Shown here: positions 14,135-22,280 of the stretch, one piece after another
Layout of the letters: each line of letters opens with the position of its first letter
Position numbering within the stretch: the first letter of the stretch is position 1
Source of the DNA: JBBQWT01 sp038210375
GTDB lineage: Bacteria > Acidobacteriota > Terriglobia > Terriglobales > Acidobacteriaceae
Assembly: GCA_038210375.1 (NCBI GenBank)
Contig: JBBQWT010000009.1
Coordinates: forward strand, 1 to 64,000
Length of the DNA stretch: 64,000 nt
Direction of reading: 5' to 3'
Position numbers and translations under genes: made by a program
Notes under the pieces: generated by a model
What the model was told of the DNA's origin: nothing
Database searches by the model: none
What the model saw: the letters and a program-made list of their open reading frames with translations, nothing else

Positions 14135-16762
14135 TCAAATTGATAGGCGTAGGCTGGGCGTCTTCCGCGGGAGTGACGGTCCATCAGGCGCTAAATCAAA
14201 ATCACTGAGCACGCGCGATGATGAGAATACCTGACGCGGCGCACCAGAGTGAAACCCGTTCCGAGTTTCGATTGCCGCGCTCATCATTTGGCCCTTAGTA
14301 CTGAGAAAATACAGCTCGGAGCCACTTTTGTTCCAAACCACATTGGAGCCTTCCGCGCCGCCCGCTCCGTCGCTTGAGATCTGATACTTTGCATCGGTTG
14401 CAGGATAGGGAGTTACATAAACCTCCAGGCGGCCGTTTTCGTCGGACAGGTAAGAAAAAAACTTTCCATCGGGAGAAAACGAGCCGGCAGTCTCGGAAAA
14501 TTTTGTGTGCAGCAAGGGTGTAAGTTTCTTGTCCTGCAGATTGACGATGGCAACGTCCCAGCCGGTGGATGGATTTTGCGAAGAACCCAATAGGTTGCCG
14601 TCGCTCGACCAGGAGGCAACCAGGGTGAAATCGTTTGATTCCCGTAATACCTGCGCCTTTCCCGACCCCGCGTCGACGATTTCAGACTTGCCATGGTTTC
14701 CGGAAAGACTGGACGTAGCGATCTGCCTGTCATCTGGCGACCACGCCACGGTGTAGCCTTCGGCCGGCTCAAACGTCAGCCTCGACAGGGTATTGCGGGC
14801 CACATCCATGATCCAGACATCACCTTTGCCGCTCACCGAGTCGGATTGAAAGACCGCGATTTTCTGCCCGTTATGAGAAATTCTGGGGTCTGAGAAATTG
14901 CCTTGCGGCCCGGCCTTGCCAGGTTCTTTGCCCGGGCCGTCATGCCACATAAGCTGTTTTTTTTCCAGCGGCTGGTTGCGATAGACGACGATCCCGCTCT
15001 GCGATACGGAAAAGTTGCCCAGGTAACGCGCCCCGTAATATTCGACCCGCTCCGCGATCGGAATCGGGTTGCCGCTCAATTTCATGCTGCCGGCATCGAA
15101 AGTCTGGGCCACCAGGTTCTTGTCCTTCACAAAGAACAGGTTGCCGTCCTGATAGGCGACGTTCGACGCGCTTCGCATGACCATCCTGGTTTCCATGGAA
15201 CCCAGTTCCCCGGCTTGCAGAGTGGACTCCGCTTCGGTGTTGCTGGAAGCCTCGCTGGCTACAAATAGAAAATGTTTGGCGTCGGGAAGAAAATAAGGCA
15301 ATCGGTGAGTGGCGAAGCCCGGTGGAATGCTCGTAACCTGCCTGGGTTCCCCACCGCCTTCCGGCACCACAGCGATCGGCGACGCAATGTTGGGCGCGAA
15401 AAGAATCATCCCTTTGGAACTCCAGCTGCCACCTCGTCCCGCGGGAGCGTCGCACAGAATCTGCAGCACGCCCCCACCGGCGGGAATTTTCTTGAGCTTG
15501 GCATCGGCGAAGAAACCGATGAATCGGCTGTCCGGCGACCAGAATGGATACGACGCGCCATCCGTGCCCTCCAACCGCCGGAAGGCGGAAGAATTCAGCG
15601 GGCGCACGTACAAGCTCTGCTTCCCCTGGGAATCCGCGATAAAAGCGATGTTGGCGCCATCCGGCGAAATGACAATGTGGTTGGAAGACGAAACATCCGT
15701 CAGCTCGGTCCCTGTCGGCATTGAAATTTCCGCGCGCACCGCACCCCCCGCCGCTTGCGGCCGACGCCAGAACATCCACGCGGCCAATAGCGCGGCCAGC
15801 AACCATCCCAGCACCAGCAGCGAGGTCATGATCTTTTTTCGCTGGACCCGGCTGCCCAGCAGTCCGGGCTGCAACGCCGCTTGCGTCACCGAGCTGGAGC
15901 TTGCGCCGGGCTGCATCGCCCATTCCAGTTGCATGCGTAGATCGTGGGCGGTTTGCAGGCGGTCTTCAGGATCTTTTTGCAGGCAGGCGTTGACGATGCG
16001 CTCCAGCGCCGGCGGCGACACCGGGCGAATGGTGCTGATGGCCGGCGGCTCCGAAGCCAGGATGGCGGCAAACAAGCTGGCTTGGGTCTTGCCCTTGAAC
16101 GCGCGTTGGCCGGTGGCCATCTCGTACAACACGCAGCCAAAACTGAAGATGTCGCTGCGCGCATCCGCCGGGTGGCCTTCCAGTTGTTCCGGCGCCATGT
16201 ATTGGAAGGTGCCGACGATCGTCCCTTCGGTGGTCAGCGGCTTGCTGACCGTCATTGCCTCCAGCGCGGTTTCCGCGGCGGCCTCGGCATCCGGTTTGGC
16301 CAGGCCGAAATCCATCAGCTTGGCTCCGCTCCTGGTCACCATGATGTTGGCCGGTTTCAGGTCACGGTGCACCACCCCGTGCTTGTGCGCCTTCTCCAGC
16401 GCGTCGGCGATCTGCACCGCATACTTAAACAACATGTCGATCGAGAGCGGTCCCTTTTTCAGCTTGTCGGCGAGGGTCTCGCCTTCGAGGTATTCCAGAA
16501 CCAGGTACTCCACGCCATCCTGCTGGCCAATATCAAACAACGCGCAGATATGAGGATGTGAAAGCGACGAGATGGTGCGCGCCTCGCGTTCAAACCGTTC
16601 TTTGACTTCTGGAGTGGAGACAAAATCGGAGGGCAGGACCTTGATGGCGACCACGCGATCGAGCCGGCTGTCACGCGCCTTGTAAACTTCGCCCATGCCT
16701 CCCGCGCCCAGCGGCGACAGGATTTCATACGGCCCAAACTTCGTTCCGGAAATGATTGGCAT
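14135..16762 (-). CDS. Ser/Thr protein kinase with C-terminal PD40 beta-propeller
   Basis: An 875-aa transmembrane kinase. Kinase domain ~10-280: glycine loop LGAGGMGEVYKAR, VAIK with Lys41, catalytic loop HRDLKPANIM with Asp134, DFGLAK, and APEQLEG in the activation segment; all key residues are present, so it should be active. One membrane helix is at ~310-333. The ~540-residue extracytoplasmic part holds repeated PD40/WD40-like blades (SPDGANIAFI, SPDSRFIGFF, SPDDRQIATSS, SPDGKFFSYLS), a TolB-like propeller. This kinase-propeller fusion is frequent in Acidobacteria. Its gene converges on the ABC exporter with 59 bp between stops. No clear ribosome site precedes the ATG. The C-terminal ~20 residues look unrelated to a blade and may be altered by a late frameshift. 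Confidence 0.92.
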   Translation of the reverse strand: MPIISGTKFGPYEILSPLGAGGMGEVYKARDSRLDRVVAIKVLPSDFVSTPEVKERFEREARTISSLSHPHICALFDIGQQDGVEYLVLEYLEGETLADKLKKGPLSIDMLFKYAVQIADALEKAHKHGVVHRDLKPANIMVTRSGAKLMDFGLAKPDAEAAAETALEAMTVSKPLTTEGTIVGTFQYMAPEQLEGHPADARSDIFSFGCVLYEMATGQRAFKGKTQASLFAAILASEPPAISTIRPVSPPALERIVNACLQKDPEDRLQTAHDLRMQLEWAMQPGASSSSVTQAALQPGLLGSRVQRKKIMTSLLVLGWLLAALLAAWMFWRRPQAAGGAVRAEISMPTGTELTDVSSSNHIVISPDGANIAFIADSQGKQSLYVRPLNSSAFRRLEGTDGASYPFWSPDSRFIGFFADAKLKKIPAGGGVLQILCDAPAGRGGSWSSKGMILFAPNIASPIAVVPEGGGEPRQVTSIPPGFATHRLPYFLPDAKHFLFVASEASSNTEAESTLQAGELGSMETRMVMRSASNVAYQDGNLFFVKDKNLVAQTFDAGSMKLSGNPIPIAERVEYYGARYLGNFSVSQSGIVVYRNQPLEKKQLMWHDGPGKEPGKAGPQGNFSDPRISHNGQKIAVFQSDSVSGKGDVWIMDVARNTLSRLTFEPAEGYTVAWSPDDRQIATSSLSGNHGKSEIVDAGSGKAQVLRESNDFTLVASWSSDGNLLGSSQNPSTGWDVAIVNLQDKKLTPLLHTKFSETAGSFSPDGKFFSYLSDENGRLEVYVTPYPATDAKYQISSDGAGGAEGSNVVWNKSGSELYFLSTKGQMMSAAIETRNGFHSGAPRQVFSSSRVLSDFDLAPDGPSLPRKTPSLRLSI

Positions 16763-16820
16763 GGGGATTTAGAAACTGGTGGGAATTATAGCTTGTGGGT
16801 AAACGACCTTCGATGGCGCG

Positions 16821-17066
16821 GAAGCCGCCATCTGGAAAAGGCATGCTGCTGCCCGGGTAGAGGCTTGTGGCGAGGCGGTAAGGCTCCTACTGCCCTTCCG
16901 GCCTCCAATTCAGGACCCCTGATACTTGGCCCCCAAGGCCACCACGCGATCCAGCCGGCTATCGCGCGCCTTGTAAATTTCGCCCATGCCTCACGCGCGC
17001 AGATGACAAAGGATTTAATACGGCCCACACTTCATTCCAGAAGAGTTCGGCATTGGGAGTTAGACG
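16821..17066. pseudogene. decayed duplicate joining the ABC-ATPase 3' end to the kinase 5' end
   Basis: 16821-16860 repeats the last codons of the ABC ATPase gene (compare 14040-14075) but with one base missing in the A-run, so the frame is broken. 16880-16925 repeats the gap and the last bases of the kinase gene (compare 14100-14145). 16935-17066 repeats, on the minus strand, the first ~130 bp of the kinase gene and its upstream bases (compare 16640-16772), with substitutions that damage the glycine loop. The roughly 2.5-kb kinase body between the two parts is absent. The simplest reading is a tandem duplication of the 14.04-16.77 kb segment followed by internal deletion and decay. It explains the whole gap between the kinase and the next gene. 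Confidence 0.8.
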
Positions 17067-17071
17067 GGCTC

Positions 17072-17644
17072 TCAATTATGCCTAACGGCATGGGCTCTCG
17101 TAACCGCAGGTGGGTCGGGACCAAACTCTTTCAACCGAAACCTGTCTTTGATCCATTCGAAATAATACGTCCCGCACTTTTCGTCTTCGGGACAGCCGCT
17201 CGCCACTAGAAGGCGACTGTTTACTTTGAATTGAAGTCCGTCGTGAATTAGATCGTCTGGAACGCCGAGAATGCTGAAGGGCCGGTTCCAATGAACGCTG
17301 CCAGTAACGGAATCAACGACCACGAAAGACTGGCACCCGGAACCGCAGCCCCAAACGACAATAGTGTACTTGCCGGCAAAGTTTGGGCCCTTCGCAGCGT
17401 CCTCTCGTATGCGTGTCCGGAACTGGCGGTCCGAGCTGGTTAGGATTTTTGCGCGTGCGGGATAGATGGATGTCGGGGTGGCCGGGTAGTCTTGAAATTG
17501 AGGTCTTCGCTTGGCGCCGTTCGCACTGCCATTTACTGCGAAACCTGCGATAGGGCCGAAGATCAAAACTCCAGCCAGGAAAATGTTTCCCATTACTACG
17601 GTCTTGTCACTGTTTGAAAGGTGTGGCAGATGGCTTGGTTCCAT
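17072..17644 (-). CDS. secreted conserved hypothetical protein
   Basis: A 190-aa protein, or 173 aa if the internal ATG at 17593 is used. That start puts a classical signal peptide first (MGNIFLAGVLIFGPIAGFAV), so it is the likelier one. The core FAGKYTIVVWGCGSGCQSFVVVD, with two close cysteines, and a later GCPEDEKCGTYYFEWIKD with two more suggest a disulfide-stabilised periplasmic or extracellular domain. I recognise this pattern from uncharacterised proteobacterial and acidobacterial proteins but know no function. It follows nuoB by 10 bp on the same strand, and its 3' end abuts the duplicated relic. Confidence 0.75.
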   Translation of the reverse strand: MEPSHLPHLSNSDKTVVMGNIFLAGVLIFGPIAGFAVNGSANGAKRRPQFQDYPATPTSIYPARAKILTSSDRQFRTRIREDAAKGPNFAGKYTIVVWGCGSGCQSFVVVDSVTGSVHWNRPFSILGVPDDLIHDGLQFKVNSRLLVASGCPEDEKCGTYYFEWIKDRFRLKEFGPDPPAVTRAHAVRHN

Positions 17645-17654
17645 TGCCGACGCC

Positions 17655-18218
17655 TTAGCCGATGTTCAGCGCGCGCTTGAACGATCCGCGTTCGTTCTCG
17701 ATCTTCTGCTGCAGCAGGGTGATCGCGTAGATAAGCTGTTCGGGACGCGGAGGGCATCCGGGCACATATACATCCACTGGAATGATCTGGTTCACGCCTT
17801 GGAGAAGAGCGTAATTATTAAATACTCCGCCGGAGGTGGCGCAGGCGCCCATCGAAATTACCCACTTGGGTTCGGGCATCTGCTCCCACAGTACGCGGAT
17901 CACGGGGGCCATCTTCTGCGAGACCCGCCCGGCCACGATCATCAGGTCCGCCTGCCGCGGCGAAGGCCGAAAGACTTCGGCGCCAAAGCGCGCGATGTCA
18001 TAGCGCGAAGCTCCCATCGCCATCATCTCAATGGCGCAGCATGCCAGGCCAAAACTCATCGGCCAGATGGAATTCTTGCGCACCCAGTTCACCGCTTTAT
18101 CGAGCTGCGCGAACACTATGCCTTCGGGCACCTCGGTGCCACCATAGGCAGCCCGCATGATATTGGGGCTATGGGCCTCGGTGCCCACCATGTTGCGAAA
18201 ATTGGAGTTGCCATCCAT
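17655..18218 (-). CDS. nuoB: NADH-quinone oxidoreductase subunit B
   Basis: A 187-aa complex I subunit that carries the terminal [4Fe-4S] cluster N2. The cluster ligands Cys60-Cys61, Cys126 and Cys155 are all present (SFGLACCAIEMMA, SMGACATSGG, YVPGCPPRPE). AAAGG precedes the ATG. No other nuo gene is nearby: upstream is an MDR dehydrogenase and downstream a secreted hypothetical protein. It may be the sole nuoB of a scattered complex I or an extra copy. The intact cluster site argues that it is functional. Confidence 0.93.
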   Translation of the reverse strand: MDGNSNFRNMVGTEAHSPNIMRAAYGGTEVPEGIVFAQLDKAVNWVRKNSIWPMSFGLACCAIEMMAMGASRYDIARFGAEVFRPSPRQADLMIVAGRVSQKMAPVIRVLWEQMPEPKWVISMGACATSGGVFNNYALLQGVNQIIPVDVYVPGCPPRPEQLIYAITLLQQKIENERGSFKRALNIG

Positions 18219-18244
18219 CGCGCTGCCTTTATTTTAACCCACCT

Positions 18245-19267
18245 TCAAGGATTGAGAATGATTTTCCCAAACTGCTCGCTTTTCTCCAAGCGGGCATGAG
18301 CGGCCGCGGCCTCGCGCAAGGGAAAGCTCTTATCAATGACCGCGTGCAGGCGCCCGCTGAAAATATGCTGCAGCACCTGGTGAAAATCGGCCATGTTGCC
18401 CATGAACGATCCCAGCAGCGAGAACTGCTTGCCGAACAAAACGTTCAGGTTCACCGCAGCCTCGGGGCCGGTGGTGGCGCCGCAGGTGACCAGGGTTCCC
18501 CCGGGCTTGAGAGTTTTCAAGCTCTCGTCCCACGTGGCCTTGCCGACGTGCTCGAACACGATGTCCACGCCGGCCTTGGCGGTGATGGTCTTGACCTCGT
18601 CGGAAATCTTCTGCTGGTAATGGTCAATGGTGTAATCGGCGCCCAGCTCGCGCGCCTGTTCCCGTTTGGTTTCGCTGCCCGCGGTGGCAATCACGCGCGC
18701 TCCAATCAATTTCGCGATCTGGATGGCGGCCGAGCCTACGCCCGACCCCGCCGCCAGCACCAGCACGGTTTGTCCCGGCTGAATGTGGGCGCGGCCTACC
18801 AGCATGTGCCATGCCGTGAGAAAGACCAGCGGCGTCGCCGCCGCCTCGTCATACGTGAGCTGATCGGGGATAGGCACGACCATGTGCCTGGGCACCGCCA
18901 TATATTCGCAGTTGCCGCCATCGATGGCGCGGCCCAGCACATTGAACTCGCGGCAGAAATTCTGGCGTCCCGACAGGCATTCCGCGCAGTGGTTACAGAA
19001 CGTCATCGGCGACAGCAGCACCCGCTGCCCGCGCTCCATATCAGTCACATAATCGCCCACCCGCAGAACGTCGCCGGAAACATCGGAGCCGTTGATGTGC
19101 GGCAGACGCGTCCCCGGCAATCCCTTGCGTAGCCAGAGATCGAGATGGTTGACCGAACAAGCCTTCACCCGAATCAACACCTGGTCTTTGCGCAGATCGG
19201 GCTCCGGCACATCTTCAAACTTCAAAACTTCAGGACCGCCAAACTCATGGAAGCGAATAGCCTTCAT
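18245..19267 (-). CDS. zinc-type MDR alcohol dehydrogenase/quinone reductase
   Basis: A 340-aa medium-chain dehydrogenase. GGAGG precedes the ATG. The structural zinc loop is complete (FCNHCAECLSGRQNFC). The substrate domain has SVNHLDLWLRKGLP and HINGSDVSG; Asn and Asp replace the usual catalytic Cys/His ligands (CGSD and GHE), so catalytic zinc is doubtful. The cofactor fold is VLAAGSGVGSAAIQIAKLIGA. This hybrid of structural zinc without a classical catalytic site is common in the 'zinc-binding dehydrogenase' branch. Its substrate is unknown. It is followed by nuoB after 26 bp. Confidence 0.85.
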   Translation of the reverse strand: MKAIRFHEFGGPEVLKFEDVPEPDLRKDQVLIRVKACSVNHLDLWLRKGLPGTRLPHINGSDVSGDVLRVGDYVTDMERGQRVLLSPMTFCNHCAECLSGRQNFCREFNVLGRAIDGGNCEYMAVPRHMVVPIPDQLTYDEAAATPLVFLTAWHMLVGRAHIQPGQTVLVLAAGSGVGSAAIQIAKLIGARVIATAGSETKREQARELGADYTIDHYQQKISDEVKTITAKAGVDIVFEHVGKATWDESLKTLKPGGTLVTCGATTGPEAAVNLNVLFGKQFSLLGSFMGNMADFHQVLQHIFSGRLHAVIDKSFPLREAAAAHARLEKSEQFGKIILNP

Positions 19268-19344
19268 TAAATCCTCCGCGAAATGGTGCCCACCATTTTA
19301 TGCCGGACAACGGAAAGCGCTCGATTTTGTCATTCCACCGAAAT

Positions 19345-19440
19345 CTCCGGCAGTTACATGAGAACAGGTCGGCCAGCGAAAACGCCTTCTCACCCTGTCA
19401 TCCTGAGCCCAGCCGTTGTTTCTTAAAGGCGAAGGACCCC
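19345..19440 (+). repeat. dispersed intergenic repeat family A, copy 3 (diverged)
   Basis: Lies in the divergent gap between the MDR dehydrogenase and xdhC. It keeps CAGTTACATGAGAACAGGT, CAGCGAAAACGCC, CCTGTCATCCTGAGCC and GGCGAAGGACCCC but is the most diverged of the four copies. Confidence 0.7.
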
Positions 19441-19547
19441 TACCACCGAAGAAGTTCATCGCAAAAACCCGCCAAAGCCCCAATCTTCCCGCTGCTTTAG
19501 ATTTTGAGCACGCACCGCCTCCAACCCCGCAAGCTACAATAGAAACG

Positions 19548-20423
19548 ATGGACGTTTACGAAGAGATCGTCCGGCTGCGCCAGCAAGGACGCCGCTGCGC
19601 CCTGGCCACCATCGTCGGCGTACGCGGCAGCATCCCGTCGTTTGAAACCGCCAAGATGCTGGTGCGCGACGACGGCACCATCGTCGGCACCATCGGCGGA
19701 GGCTGCGTCGAAGCCGAAGTCTGGCAGGCCGCCAAAGAGGTCATGCTGGAAGAAAAGCCGCGCACCTTGACCTTCGATCTCAATCACGATCCCAAATACG
19801 ATACCGGCCTGATCTGCGGCGGCACCCTCGAAGTCTATGTTGAACCGCTGGCGCCGCCTCCCCCGCTCTACATCTTCGGCGCCGGCCACGTGGCCCACAG
19901 CCTTTACAAGGTGGCCAACATGGCCTCGTTTGCGGTCACGGTCATCGACGACCGCGAGAGCTACGCGAACCGCGAGCGTTTTCCCGACGCCCAGGATATC
20001 TATGCAGACGATTTTGAACACACCACCGCGCAGCTCGCTCCCTCCGATGCCGCGTTCATCGTCATCGTCACCCGCGGCCATAAAGATGACATGAAGGTTT
20101 TGCGCTGGGCGGTTGGTACTCCCGCGCGTTATATCGGCATGATCGGTTCGCGCCGCAAAGTGATTTCCATCTGCCGCGAGTTACTGAAAGAAGGCATCTC
20201 CCGGCAGAAATTGGAAAAGGTTTACGCCCCGGTCGGCCTGGAAATCGGCGCGGTTACCCCTGAAGAAATCGCGGTATCGGTGGTGGCTGAGATGATCGCC
20301 ATTCGCCGCGGTTCCACCGCCAATCTGGCCCACCTGAAAACCGCCGTCATTTCCGCCGGCCATGAAGCCGATCCTTCGGCGGTGACAACAACTTCGGGCG
20401 CAGCGAAAGACCTTGATGACTGA
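19548..20423 (+). CDS. XdhC/CoxI family molybdoenzyme maturation factor
   Basis: A 291-aa protein from ATG 19548 (the open frame extends upstream, but family members begin near here). The N-terminal XdhC domain shows ALATIVGVRGSIP and GTIGGGCVEAEVW with the conserved Cys53; the C-terminal Rossmann domain begins LYIFGAGHVAHSLYKV and contains VIVTRGHKDD and RYIGMIGSRRK. Proteins of this class bind molybdenum cofactor, promote its sulfuration and insert it into xanthine-dehydrogenase-family enzymes. The gene overlaps mocA by 8 bp. Since HcrA in this same window is such an enzyme, XdhC here is a plausible partner, though 18 kb away. Confidence 0.9.
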   Translation: MDVYEEIVRLRQQGRRCALATIVGVRGSIPSFETAKMLVRDDGTIVGTIGGGCVEAEVWQAAKEVMLEEKPRTLTFDLNHDPKYDTGLICGGTLEVYVEPLAPPPPLYIFGAGHVAHSLYKVANMASFAVTVIDDRESYANRERFPDAQDIYADDFEHTTAQLAPSDAAFIVIVTRGHKDDMKVLRWAVGTPARYIGMIGSRRKVISICRELLKEGISRQKLEKVYAPVGLEIGAVTPEEIAVSVVAEMIAIRRGSTANLAHLKTAVISAGHEADPSAVTTTSGAAKDLDD

Positions 20424-21024
20424 ACGCAGCCCCAGCATCGCCGGTGTGATTCTGGCGGCGGGAGAATCCTCCCGCATGGGCCGGGATAAGGCATTGCTCC
20501 CCTGGCATGGCGAGACCCTGCTCGCCGCAACCATTGAAATGCTGAAGCCGGCGGCGGAGCTGTGGATCGTCGTGGCCGGCGCCAACTTTGAGGCGCTGGA
20601 GCCCCTGGTATATGCGCGCGGCGGCTTCATCGTCGCCAACCCCGAGCCCGAGGCCGGACAATTCAGCTCCCTGCGCGTGGGCATGCAAACCGTGCTCAAT
20701 CGCGGACGCGATGCCGCCGTCATCGCCCTGGTCGATCGTCCCCCGGCGCTTCCGGCAACCATGACCGCAATGCATGCAGCCTTTGTTCGCGCCCTGGGCC
20801 GCGACAAATGGGCGCTGGTTCCCGAGCACGACGGAAAACATGGCCACCCCATCTTTGTAGGCCGGGAGATGATCGAAGCCTTTCTGCGCGCCGACCCGTC
20901 GTCCAATGCTCGCGAAGTGGAACACGCGAACATCGACCGCATCGAATATTACAAAGTTACCGACGCCAATGTGGTCATGAACATCAATACCCCGGACGAA
21001 TACAGCGCCATCGAAGGCTCTTGA
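20416..21024 (+). CDS. MocA-like molybdenum cofactor cytidylyltransferase (NTP transferase)
   Basis: A 202-aa nucleotidyltransferase with GVILAAGESSRMGRDKALLP (residues 10-29), the signature of the MobA/MocA fold. ALVDRPPALP replaces the usual DxP motif, and GHPIFVGREM follows the MocA pattern. It overlaps xdhC, so the two are translated together; this pairing favours cytidylyl transfer to molybdopterin (MCD cofactor, used by xanthine-dehydrogenase-type enzymes) over MobA-type guanylylation. Start ATG 20416 is used rather than the TTG just before it. Confidence 0.85.
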   Translation: MTERSPSIAGVILAAGESSRMGRDKALLPWHGETLLAATIEMLKPAAELWIVVAGANFEALEPLVYARGGFIVANPEPEAGQFSSLRVGMQTVLNRGRDAAVIALVDRPPALPATMTAMHAAFVRALGRDKWALVPEHDGKHGHPIFVGREMIEAFLRADPSSNAREVEHANIDRIEYYKVTDANVVMNINTPDEYSAIEGS

Positions 21025-21155
21025 TCGAAAATCGAACTTTCCTGATTTTAAATTTGAGCTCGAGTTTTGCTCAGGGAAGTTCTGGCGAAAATCAGGCCCT
21101 GGACGAACTTCTGTAGAGGGCTACCTGAAGTGAAAGAGGAAAATCCCTGGAACCA

Positions 21156-21920
21156 TTGAGACCGTCTTCCCCACCACACAAGCCACAGACCGATAGCCTG
21201 TTGATCGCGACCGCGGCCGACTTCATTGCCTGCGTTCTCGCCCTGGCGCCGAAGATCGCAGTATTCGATTGCGACGGTACGTTGTGGGAAGCAAACTCCG
21301 GAGAGAAGTTTTTTTACCACACCATGCCCGAGGCCGCATCGCATCGAAAAGGCATGGTGACCGACGAGGTCGCGCGACACATGCGCGAGCGTTACGCGCA
21401 ATACGAGCGCGGCGAAGTCGGCGAGATTGAAATGTGCGGAGAAATGGTGGCCATGTACCGGGGACTGCCAGTGGCGGAAGTAAAAGCAGCCGCCGAAGAC
21501 TTTATCTCCGCCACCGTCCTGAACACCACGTTCCCCGAAATGCTGGAGCTGACCCAGAAGCTGCGCCGGCAAGGCTGTGACCTGTGGGCAGTCTCATCCA
21601 GCACCGAATGGCTGATCGAACCTGGAATTAGCAGCTTCGGAATCCCCTCCGAACATGTGCTGGCCACCAGGCTGGCGGAAAGCAATGGCATAGCCGGCGC
21701 CGAATTGCTGAGCATTCCCAGCGACGCCAACAAAGCTACCGAAATAGCAGCCCGCATCCCCGGCCAGGTTGACGCGGTCTTCGGCAACTCAATCCACGAC
21801 GCCGCCATGCTGGGGATCGCCACCCACGCCTTCGCCGTAAACCCCACCCAGGAACTCGAAGAACTGGCCGTAACCAGAGGCTGGAAGATCTACAAGCCGG
21901 AATCCACCCGGAATCAATAG
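21156..21920 (+). CDS. HAD-superfamily phosphatase (phosphoserine phosphatase-like)
   Basis: A 254-aa HAD hydrolase. Motif I is FDCDGTLW (Asp38, Asp40), motif II SSSTEWL, and the motif III/IV region is GNSIHDAAML. The alpha-helical cap after motif I matches the PSP/HAD-IB class. The TTG start at 21156 is uncertain: AGAGGA is ~17 nt away, and the first ~30 residues before the HAD core may be partly untranslated. It follows mocA by 131 bp on the same strand; no function in common with it is evident. The natural substrate cannot be told from sequence. Confidence 0.8.
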   Translation: MRPSSPPHKPQTDSLLIATAADFIACVLALAPKIAVFDCDGTLWEANSGEKFFYHTMPEAASHRKGMVTDEVARHMRERYAQYERGEVGEIEMCGEMVAMYRGLPVAEVKAAAEDFISATVLNTTFPEMLELTQKLRRQGCDLWAVSSSTEWLIEPGISSFGIPSEHVLATRLAESNGIAGAELLSIPSDANKATEIAARIPGQVDAVFGNSIHDAAMLGIATHAFAVNPTQELEELAVTRGWKIYKPESTRNQ

Positions 21921-21968
21921 CGTCCGAACCCCGTAGAAATCTCATCTTCTGGCTCGAACCGCGATGAT

Positions 21969-22083
21969 CTCAAGAAGTCGCATAAGACGGTTCGGATAAG
22001 CGAACGTGCCCCCACCCTTGTCATCCTGGAGCGAGCTTTGGCTTCTTGTTTAAGCGAAGGACCCCGCGTTTTCTCTTGCTCCT
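21969..22083 (+). repeat. dispersed intergenic repeat family A, copy 4
   Basis: Well-preserved copy in the 360-bp gap between the HAD gene and the Nramp gene: CTCAAGAAGTCGCATAAGA, AAGCGAACGTGCCCCC, CTTGTCATCCTGGAGCGAGC, TTGGCTTCTTGTTTAAGCGA and GGACCCCGCGTTTTC. It is closest to copies 1 and 2. Confidence 0.85.
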
Positions 22084-22104
22084 CTTACAATGCAAGTCCA
22101 GATC

Positions 22105-22182
22105 TAATGGCAACCCCGGGGTCTCTCCACTACGCCGCGCAAGAGCTCGCAGTCTCCGGTCGAGATGACATTGGTTCGGGTT
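22105..22182 (-). repeat. third type of dispersed repeat-like segment (type C)
   Basis: Read on the minus strand: AATGTCATCTCGACCGGAGA, then TTGCGCGGCGTAGTGGAGAG and ACCCCGGGGTTGC. I know this as a commonly scattered intergenic sequence in acidobacterial genomes. Only one copy is seen in this window, so calling it a repeat rests on recollection and on its place beside copy A4. Confidence 0.4.
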
Positions 22183-22280
22183 TCGCTCGAATGACCTGGA
22201 CGGTGCATAAATAATGCCCACCGCCTCTGGCACGATTTAGCGTCTGCGTTTACCCTGAATTGTCGCAACGGATCCCCTTC

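Noticed and set aside
15309..16553. A 414-codon plus-strand frame over the kinase gene
   Set aside because: Antisense to a kinase with every catalytic motif; no domain is recognisable in the translation.
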